This document shows positions 55,141 to 64,000 of a DNA stretch of 64,000 nt, one piece after another (within the stretch, counting starts at the first letter, position 1; each line of letters starts with the position of its first letter). Source of the DNA: Elymus sibiricus (lineage: Eukaryota; Streptophyta; Magnoliopsida; Poales; Poaceae); NCBI GenBank assembly GCA_039707655.1, contig CM077666.1, positions 238,420,166-238,484,165 of the forward strand. The letters are read 5' to 3'. The position numbers were made by a program, and so were the translations under genes. The notes below the pieces were generated by a model, which was not told the DNA's origin, searched no databases, and saw only the letters and a list, made by a program, of their open reading frames with translations.

Positions 55141-57218
55141 GCCAAACGGACTCTTGACATGGTGATGTCCGTAGGATGCTCCGCATCAGGGTTTGCTTGC
55201 CTGGCACTTCTGAAGATGATACTGCACTTCATCAGTGTCAACGGTCACTATGTCGGAAATGTCTACTACCAAGAAGGAACAATCACCGGCAAACAAGAAG
55301 GAACACAATCAATGTAATGCAATAATATGATGCATGATCATGACATGGCAATATGCTGGTGTTTGTACTAATGCAACTAGCAACAATTTAAATGAAGTTG
55401 ATTTGAACCAAAGGTTGAAATTCAAACTCCACATAAGACATTTCAAATGCCATTTATTCAAATTGTCTTATACAGCAACCTTAAGTTGTTCAAACATGCA
55501 TGAAAATGGCATAAACAGATTCTTCATATTTTTCTGATAAATTTTCATATATAAATTATTTCATTTGGAGTTACAGTTGAATTTCTATGATTTTTTGAAG
55601 CTTTAAACATTTTCTAGAATTTCCAAATTATTAAAGAATTAGAAATAATCCAGAAAATGATTACTGCGTCAGCATTGCGTCATCACTGGGTCGGCAGGTC
55701 AACCCGAGTCAAAGTGGTCAACCTGACCAGTGGGGCCCACATGTCAGTGTCACAGTGCCTAATTAGGGGTTAATTAACATAACTAGTTATTTTAGTGGTT
55801 AATTAAATCAGCACGGGCCCACTGTCAGTGGCACAGGGGTTGTTCATAGGGCTAAAGATGGTGCTACATTGGCTACGCCGGCGATTAGCTGCCGGCGACC
55901 TTCCCGCACGGCAGAGTCCCACCGGTACGGCGCTACGGGCGTCGGCTGGATGCGCTGGAGGCACCAGAGGGAAGCCCATCCTCGCGCGCATCCAGGGGAT
56001 CACGCGGGAGGCTGCGAGGTGGCCGGAGACGATGGCCACGGCGACCTTGGCAGCGGCTTGAGTTCGGTAATGGCGCGGGCGACCACTACGGGGCATGGGA
56101 AGGCCAGCTAAAGTGCACTACGGGCTCACGCGGACTCCAGGAGCACATTGGGTTCGTCGATTTGAGTGGAGAGGCACGGCAGCGCCATGCCCGGCGTCCA
56201 TGGTAGACGGCGGCGCTCGGTATGGTGGCTAGCATGGTTACGGTGCGGGAACGGCGGAGAAGACAGAGGGGAAACAGGCAGGTGCTAACGGGGAGTCAGA
56301 TGGAGCTGAAGGCGAGGTCGGGGGCGCGTCGGTTTCCGCGAACGACGGTGACGATCGGCGATGGTCGAGGAGGAAGATGACCTCGTTGGCGGCGGAGCAG
56401 GGCTTCCCGCATTGCTCGGCTCGATGGAGAGGACGAGGAAGACGATGCGGAGCTCGTGGGCACAATAGAGGGGCGAGGGGTTGGTTGTGGCCGCGTGGTT
56501 CAGAGTGGCGCACTCGGTTCCTCTCGGGTGAGCACAGAAACGAAAGGGGAAGGCGAGGGAGAGGATGAGCGAGGAGGAGGCTCGATCCAGATGGCTCTGG
56601 GGGCTCGTCCCTTCGTCCAGGCAGACTAGCAGGCAGGAGGTGGCGCTCGAAGGGCGCGCGCGTAGCGAGCACATGCTCGGCGTCCTACTAGCGCAAGGTT
56701 GAAGACAACCCTGCCCCTGGTGGGCGGGGCTACTACAGGAGCTGGGCCACGTGACTCTCTCTCTCTCTTCTCTGTTTTATTTTCTGTTTTCTATTTTCTG
56801 CATTTTGTTTTGATTTGATTTCTTGACCAAATCAATTTAGTTGCTTCTGAAATTATTTGTGGATGCAATATGGACTATTCCAAAGCCTCACAACATTTTC
56901 CAAAATTATTGGAGCTATGAATATTTTTATAGCATTTAATAGCCCCAATTCAAATACATTATGGGTTAATTCAATGACTAGGAATGTCCTAGAAAAATGT
57001 GCATAATTTTGGTAGAGGCTTTCACCTTTTCCCATAAATCATTAATATTTTTAAGGGCATTTTGGGTTCACTGAAAAATATTTTAATTTGAACCTATTTG
57101 AATTCCATTTGGTGCTAGGGTTTGATCAATCCCCAATTCAAAACTAAAACAAATTTAGACATGATGCAAGGATGATTATGCAACTATTTACAATCAATTC
57201 TAGGGCTGTGACTACTCA
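55141..57218 (-). repeat. 3' LTR part (PPT-proximal) of the long-LTR element
   Basis: Ends in ctactca before the PPT. It includes a GC-rich segment (55840-56700) with open frames on both strands and AT-rich flanks. The left edge is not defined by a TG end. Confidence 0.55.
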
Positions 57219-57228
57219 CCCCCACTAA
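57219..57228 (-). promoter_or_regulatory. Polypurine tract of the long-LTR element
   Basis: Minus-strand TTAGTGGGGG directly abuts the LTR end. Confidence 0.65.
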
Positions 57229-59214
57229 ACAAGAATCTCGTCCCGAGATTCAAGTCGTAGGGTAAGAGGAGAGGGGACACGGAACTGACACAGTCTTCAT
57301 GATCCAATTGGCACTTCTTGAGGATGTTGATTCATCACATCGTCTTGATCTTGACGTCTTTGCGTTCGAGCTCTCATTCAAACATGACGACAAGAGAACA
57401 AAAACTCTACGAGAATCGATCTTAACGAAGATCGAGCAACTCAAGATCAACTCATGGAGTGAGACGTAGAAACATCTCTTGAGCTGAGACACAAAACACA
57501 CATCAGGGGCGATGGAAAAAAATAGATGACGAAGGTTCAACTTGGTAGGCAATAATTTCATGCTTAAGAAGATGGTGAATGTGTGTCAAAGTAGCAATGA
57601 GATAAATTGCCATGACTCCATAACGGGGCACCTTAGGGGAGGTAACTCATTGAAATATTCCCTTAGTCAGGCAAAAAAAATTACTTTTGATACAGGGATC
57701 ATTGAAACTCTTATACCAGACTGAGGCAAGTTCTCAAATGATCGTTGAAGGAATTCGAAAGAAATGGCATACTCAGATTGGAATAGAAACTATGGTTATA
57801 CAAACAATTCGGCAAATGGAAGGAACATTCCAATTGATACCAAAGATATAACCTAGTGTCTGAGTGTGCTTTCAAGAACTTGAGCATTTCCATATTCATC
57901 AGGGTTTTTATCAGCATCCGTGCCAAGGATCCTGGCAACACTACATACTACCATGATGAATATAAATGGAAGACGCAGATGCAAAGGAAGACAACACATT
58001 CTCAGCTTTTACCTTAGCTATGCCAAGGGAACGAAATCTGGATGATCGATCGAGAGACATTTAGCACTCCGCTTCTAATGTTCTCCTCGATGTACTAGCA
58101 TAACCCAATTATAGGTATTGTTCGGTATCTACAACATCAAGTAAAGGTCGGACTTCGGAAGCACAAAGAATCCATAAGGAACAACTTCTAAAATAAGCCA
58201 CACGAAATCCTCATGGAAGAATGGCCATATCGCTGACTCAAGATACTACAATAATAGGTCTTCCGGCTAGGTGTGTTAGCCACAACATCCACTTTACCGG
58301 GTTACAGAGAGACCAATATTATAATTCTTGGGAAATGTTCCAACCATCATATCTTCCTGAGATTCAGATCTGATTGGTGACAGGTTGCTTCAGACTCAGC
58401 ATGTCTGAAAAGAAAGTTTGCAACACAAATCGACGAGATGGCGTTGCGAGATTCTCGGGAAATGAACTATGGTAGCAAGCTCCAAAACATGAGCTCGTTC
58501 GCAAGACACACGTGAACACACTGTCCAAGACAAGCATGACCACATAGAAGTCTTACAATAAAACACTACGGAGTTCTGGTTGGGAACCATCATCGAGGAT
58601 ATTGAAGTCTTTATGCAGGTCCATGGATTAGATCCCAAGCATAGACTTCTCTTTCTTGAACAAATCATTCAGTGGCTTGGTATGCTAGGGAATACATATG
58701 GAATGGAGTTTGCAAATCTATCAAACCATAGAATACTTCGCACATGCATGACTGACTTGGGATGATTCCAGAGGAAGCAAAAACAACTTTCTCGAATTCA
58801 CGGCAAACTTGCATCAAATGCACGTGAACTTAGAGGAAGCCACTTCTTACATCAGACATATACTTCATGAACTGACATGAAGAGAATGCTTACAAAAGTT
58901 TCCAACACTAGCTTAAGTGTTCAGCGCGAATCGTGGAGAAGATAAAAATGTTGCCAATGGACTCAACAACAATTCATCAAGATTTGCATGAAGATGGAAT
59001 TCACCAACTATGTGAACAAGGTGATAGCATTAGTCAGACCAAAAGATATAATGGTGTATGCTCGAGGGAACAACCATGAGTAAAACAACATTACGAAAAT
59101 CATTGGTTCTGATTTTGATTTGATGATAGCCCACACTCAAATCAAAGCCTGGGTAAGACAATAGATCCAACAATTCATCACAAGGGTCAATCGATGAAGA
59201 TATCATCATTCTTC

Positions 59215-59257
<43 letters not shown>

Positions 59258-61016
59258 ACACACACACATAAGATAACCCATTGGAATGAACTAAGTCAGT
59301 CAAAGCTTTTATCTTCCAACTCTCCAAGTTGTTGTTTAGCTTAACCAACTAGTTAGGGGGTATCCAACATAGATTCTTGGAGAAGGGGTGGTTTATAGGA
59401 AAACTGACTTGATCACGAACTCAACATAATGGTCAGGGAACAACCTAGTGATACTCCTGACAAGATATTCGGAAAATCATGAACCACCGATATGTTATTA
59501 AGCTCGAGAACAATCTTGCTTTTCAGGGCAAGACGATATGATCAAAAGAGCGAGGGATTGACACAATCCTAACTCATGATCGAAGAGTGCACCAGGAAAT
59601 ATGGACTAGGTAGTACGATCAATCTTAGAATGATGATTCAATAACCAACACGCTAAGAATGAAATTATCGTCCATTAACTACCAAGCAATAGGGTTGCTA
59701 AGAGTATTGATTTCACACATCACGGTTCACTTGTCGGCATTTCGGTTACAAAAACACGGAGACCAAGAAGTGAATAATGATAGAGAGAAGTATCACTGTA
59801 TCAAGAGTTCATAAGAGGTTGTGCAATTCCCATGACATTCCTGACATAAAAGAGGGTAATACTCCAAGGTAGAACACACCAGAAGCTGGATTGTCTTTCT
59901 TGATCTGCGGAATACAACTGCTTTGACCCAATCTGAGAAATGGATGAGGTACTAGAGTTTGTTTCTCCTAGACATTCTGAAATAGAATGGCTTGACAGAC
60001 CACAAGAATAATAGGCATCGATGAACGAAATCATGATTACTCTTGACTATCAACTCATAGATGAAGATCAGAATACAACTGAAGAGGGACAACTCAAAAG
60101 AACACATGATTTTCTGAGTTGTGGATGCAGAGATTAACACATTGAACAAGGCTCAACATTTTCTTCTTCCGAATAACCCATTCAGAAAGGTAGGATTGGC
60201 AGAGTCACAAATATAGAATGGAGAACTCCTCAAGAGCACTGTTATTGTGATCTTTTGGTTCAAAAGAACGTTTGCCATGGTTGGTTCATGGTATTGAAAG
60301 AATGATATACCACGGAACTCGAAGACTAGAGCAAAGTTACTAATCAACCTAAAGGAGCTATAATCACTATCAACAGAGATAAGCGGAATGAATCATGGGT
60401 TCAAGAACCCAGAAATAGAATACCTACTAACTAAATAAAATCATGAGATGCTTTTGAAAATGATGGCCATAATTATCACACTGGGGATACAACACAAAGG
60501 CTGAATCTCTGGGTGGTTCACTTAGGATAACATGGTTTCCTATTAACTTCAACAGATATGCTAAGCTAATGGAATACCTCAACGCAACAATTAGTGTGGC
60601 TAGTCTGGCCAGAAAGATAACGGGAGTGGGGAGAAGAGATTTGCAAATGCATCAGATTGTTTAGAAACATGGGACAACTCGGACATCATAACGGCTGTAC
60701 GGGCATGAAAAATGAGACAACCTGCATGACAACTGACAACATAACAACTGAATTATTATGGAAACACCGATCGAAGAAGACAACACCTTTCCTATAAGTC
60801 TATAGCATAGTAACTCGTCATCCTGATAGATAGATGAGAAAGCCTAGTTTCTTAATCCCCGTAGAATAGAAGAGGGTGACTCAGAATAAGAAGGACACAA
60901 GGATAAGGAGTAAAAAGAATCTTACGTTCCCTTCCACGGTCAATTCCCCTACATAACTAAAGCATTTCTAGACTCGACTCCGACTAGTTTGGCTTGGTAA
61001 TCCTATAGGCAGTCAG
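57229..61016 (-). other. Non-coding interior of the long-LTR element
   Basis: No frame of more than about 100 codons and no gag or pol motif. A (CA)n microsatellite occupies about 59213-59270. The sequence is rich in gaa/caa words, as if derived from coding sequence by decay, but nothing is recognisable. Confidence 0.65.
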
Positions 61017-61028
61017 GCTCTGATACCA
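61017..61028 (-). promoter_or_regulatory. Primer binding site (TGGTATCAGAGC)
   Basis: tRNA-Met type PBS; seven bases separate it from the probable LTR start at 61036. Confidence 0.85.
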
Positions 61029-61035
61029 AAGCTAT

Positions 61036-63013
61036 TGGGACCCCGATCCTAAGTCACACCGATCTAGCATAAGTCACATCATATCACTTTGCGGCCTCAC
61101 GCACGGTAACCCACGGCTGCCACCTTTACCTTGGTCGGGACCGTTTGCGTCTTTTGGCTCACGTATATGATTGTGATGCTAGCATCCATATGACAGAGAA
61201 CCCGGGTCGACATGACTAGTCATAAACCAAGGTGGCACAAACGTACAGGGACAGGCATACGTAACCCAGCAATGCATGTGTCGGTCATCAGCGTGTGCAA
61301 CCGAGTCGTAGCAAGCTACAAGGACTCCAGTAAAACACCGCGTGACATTTCCCCGTAGGGACAGACACAGGAGGAAAGAAGGATACATGCCGGTCAATCC
61401 ATGTGTTCCGGAGTAGTAGCGAACTACCAGGGCTCAGTGGAAGCACTAGGAGGCATTTCCCTGTATGGAAGGTTACCAAAGCAGATAACTAGGTGTCGAA
61501 TCCCACACATACCAATGCATTTCAAACATACACACAATATACACGATATGTGTAGATACAACATGGCATCACAACATAACTCTATGACTCAAAGTATTTA
61601 TTTAAGAGGCTTCGAGGAGCCATACATAGCATGATATTACAATCATGGGTCTCATGACCCAACATACAAATCATACAAGCAACGCAAGCATAACATGTCT
61701 GAGTACAGACAACTACAAAAGAAAAAGGCTGGGAAGTCTGACTATCTACAAGACCCTCCATAGGAACCAGACCTCTGTCTGGGATTCCCAAGCTACTGGT
61801 CGAAGTCCACGTGGAACTACTAGTGAGACTGAAGTCTCCTCTGCAAAAACATAAATTAAGCAAACGTGAGTACAAAGGTACTCAGCAAGACTTACATCAG
61901 AACTAACTACATATGCACCAATATCAACAATGGGGTTGTGGAGTTTAACTACAACAAGCCAGCTTTGACTCTATGGCTATCCTGTACTATGACTACCAGT
62001 AATTTCTTTGAGGTGAGAAAGCGCACACGAGTCCACATATTCACCATATCAATACTCCACTATGGATCCTCTCCCGTATCCCTATGAGAAGGCCATCCAT
62101 AGCACTCACTCTTATCTTGCGCATTTTAGGGTATCAACTTGCAGTTATCTATGAACCATACAAGTCTCCAAGTAGTCCATATCCGAGGACGCGGCTATTC
62201 GAATAGTTTGATAACCCTGCAGGGGTGTACTACTTCACACACACTCTCACCACTTACCACCATGTACACGTCATGTATCTCGGCAACCTTCAAGCGGAAG
62301 CCTGGCGAGGGTGTCGGCCACAACCTGACTAACCACATGAGACTCTAGTCTAGGTTTATCGCCTATCTGAGGCTGAACCCGCAAGGGAAGTCCGGCCAAA
62401 GTTTCCATCATGGCCCCAAACGATGTGAGCAGGGTTCCCAAGCCCACCATCCGGGTGCCACTTGGTACACCGTGCCACTGTGCCTAGTCTGTCCCAAGCC
62501 CACCTGTACCAGGTGCCACTTGGTAGACAAATAGCACGACCTACAAACACTAGAAACTAGTTGCAACTCCTGGACAGAGATCAAGGCGATGAATAAGAGA
62601 GAGGGGCCGCATTATCGGAACCCAATGTGAGGTAGTAGCTAGTCTGGGATAACATACACAGAACTCAGCTCTTAAGGACGGTCTCAATGATACAACCCAC
62701 CATGTACTCCTACATGGCCTCTCATCGCTACCTTTACCAAATCGTGTTCACACACTTAACTCTCACCATTGGAACACCATCGTTTCACTTCAATCCATCA
62801 CTCAGATGAACCAGACCTGACACGACTCTAAGCATAGCAAGCAAAGCAGTCATAAGTTGGTAAAGATCACAACAGGGGCTCAAGCAACTCCTAACCATGC
62901 TAGTAAGGTTTTACTAATTACTGTGGCAATCACAAGTCATGCAGAGGAAGTGGGTTCAGCTACGGCAACAAGTAATAGTTGAAACGTTGTTGTCTGAATG
63001 CAGTAAAAGAGAG
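61036..63013 (-). repeat. 5' LTR part (PBS-proximal) of the long-LTR element, cut by the next element
   Basis: Starts tgggaccccgatcc. No coding frame. It ends where a plus-strand LTR begins, whose insertion probably split it. Confidence 0.6.
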
Positions 63014-63794
63014 TGTCGGTGTACTAAAGTTTGGGTCTTTTTAGTACCCCATACTTGTGCACGGACGGTTGTAGCCATACCAGCGGCAAAGCCTGCCGGA
63101 GAACAGCTGGAAACAAATACAAGACTATCAAGAAGGCATTCAAGCTAATGATCAGAAGACAGAAGACCGAAGGCTGGACTCCCGGCAAGATACTTGCCGG
63201 GAAGGCTCACGAAGGCCCGGCAAGGCCTCGCACCCGGCAAGATCCCACCGCCCTGCCACCGCTCCAACGCAGCGACCAGCCTGTCGTTTAGGGTTTGTCC
63301 TCCTGGATGCGTGTCATGGCACTAACGGCGGATGGGGTTAAGCGGCGCTGATGGGACGGGCTCTTTTTCCGTCCCCAAGAAAGTAAGGGACACCTAAGTG
63401 GAGCATTTAATGCGTTTGTCCTAAGTCGTCAGTGATAAACATGTAAACACTGTAGTAACTTTACACCTCTTGTATGTGATGTTCGCCACTGTTGGTGACC
63501 CCTTGGACATATAAAAGGAGGCCCAAGGCGAAGCTACAGAGGAGAGGAAGCTTTCTGGCCTAGTTGCATGCGTAGCCACCCTTCTATCGTACTGTTCACC
63601 AAGAAGTGCTCCGTGTTCCTGAGCTTAAACACCCACAATAGACCAAAGCAGGAGTAGGGTTTTACGCTTCTCAGCGGCCCGAACCTGGGTAAAGATCCCC
63701 GCGTTGATCGTTGGATCCGCTCTTTGTGTACATCTTTTCCCCAGCCGAACCATAAAAGGGATCCATACGGTCCCATAGGTGTCGTACGCCGACA
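63014..63794 (+). repeat. 5' LTR of a plus-strand Gypsy element, 781 bp
   Basis: TGTCGGTGTACT to cgccgaca. A TATAAAAG box (63510-63517) lies in the context ataaaaggaggccca, shared with the LTR of element A. The probable transcript start is about 30 bp downstream. Confidence 0.92.
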
Positions 63795-63796
63795 TC

Positions 63797-63815
63797 TTTG
63801 GCGCGCCAGGTAGGG
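63797..63815 (+). promoter_or_regulatory. Primer binding site (TTTGGCGCGCCAGGTAGGG)
   Basis: Two bases after the LTR end; same PBS as elements A and B. Confidence 0.92.
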
Positions 63816-63876
63816 GAGAGGTTGCGCGAACCCGATCTAGCGGTCAGCGCGCCAATTTTTGATCACTTTCATCGCC

Positions 63877-64000
63877 ATGGCTCCCAAGAAGAAGGGTGCG
63901 ACGGTGGTTGATCCATCCGTGTCCGGCCTACCCGTACCTACACAGACGGGTGACGGCGTGGGTGCTGGTGGAGGAGGTGGAGGTCTTGAGCCTCCACGAC
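63877..64000 (+). CDS. gag: Start of Gypsy gag, runs off the window
   Basis: ATG 62 bp after the PBS, open for 41 codons to the window end. The N-terminus MAPKKKGATV matches the gag start of element A (MAPKKAKG) and is followed by a Gly-rich stretch. It lies where gag begins in this group. Capsid domain and knuckle would be beyond the window. Confidence 0.8.
   Translation, partial: MAPKKKGATVVDPSVSGLPVPTQTGDGVGAGGGGGGLEPPR

Larger units (their letters stand above)
55141..63013 (-). mobile_element. LTR retrotransposon with very long LTRs and a non-coding 3.8-kb interior
   Basis: The PPT at 57219 and the PBS at 61017 define the internal region. Sequence left of the PPT is the end of one LTR, sequence right of the PBS the start of the other. 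The two visible LTR parts (about 2.08 and 1.98 kb) do not overlap by eye, so the full LTR would be near 4 kb or more. The interior has no coding frame, so the element is non-autonomous or very old. Confidence 0.65.

Noticed and set aside
55803..56674. Open frames of 97-144 codons in both directions
   Set aside because: GC-rich segment of a long LTR; no domain, no splice logic, both strands open.
61179..61875. Short cysteine-containing frames
   Set aside because: They lie in an LTR next to its PBS; no recognisable protein.

Overview
The window is repeat-dense nuclear DNA of a grass, most likely a Triticeae species (wheat, Aegilops or barley group). The evidence is nested LTR retrotransposons with TGGTATCAGAGC and TTTGGCGCGCCA type primer binding sites, a large CACTA transposon beginning CACTACTGGAATCAG, Stowaway-type MITEs, and a scrambled nuclear copy of plastid DNA. 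Genus and TE family names cannot be fixed from the sequence alone, so most elements are left unnamed.

Layout. 1-14928: a minus-strand Copia-type element that has gag but no pol and carries a second ORF (1-1526, one in-frame stop). An 8655-bp CACTA transposon (2787-11441) sits inside it with a perfect 3-bp target duplication; its TNP2 transposase reads as an uninterrupted three-exon gene of about 1165 aa. 14929-18895: the 5' part of a decayed minus-strand Gypsy element, cut by the Copia element. 18896-20200: a GC-rich low-copy stretch with a TATA box and a short coiled-coil ORF. 20200-26278: Gypsy element B inserted into the gag of Gypsy element A. The LTR of A contains about 1.3 kb of rearranged plastid inverted-repeat DNA (trnA-rrn23 spacer, rps12 exon 2, trnV-GAC, start of rrn16, part of rrn23).

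26279-38400 is the least retrotransposon-dominated part. It holds a pair of direct repeats, a head-to-tail array of four MITE units, and a cluster of duplicated B3-domain-like genes sharing a promoter block. One short member is open; the others have stops or frameshifts. 38383-43521 is a tandem-repeat field: units of about 0.67-0.83 kb built partly from 81-bp subrepeats, one carrying a 356-bp hAT-type MITE with an 8-bp target duplication, followed by an 81-bp minisatellite.

43522-52245: a nearly complete minus-strand Copia element with both LTRs, PBS, PPT and a gag-pol broken by frameshifts and a deletion in the integrase. Its 3' region supplies the empty-site allele for the CACTA insertion. 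52246-55140: the end of another minus-strand LTR element whose LTR is full of CCGGAT/ATCCGG palindromes. 55141-63013: a minus-strand element with a very long LTR and a 3.8-kb internal region without coding capacity. 63014-64000: the start of a plus-strand Gypsy element (complete LTR, PBS, first codons of gag).

Most intriguing observation: the two palindrome-rich retrotransposon groups carry unrelated sequence motifs with the same geometry (two 6-bp arms around one central base), repeated roughly every 25-60 bp in the LTR and again in the 3' internal region.
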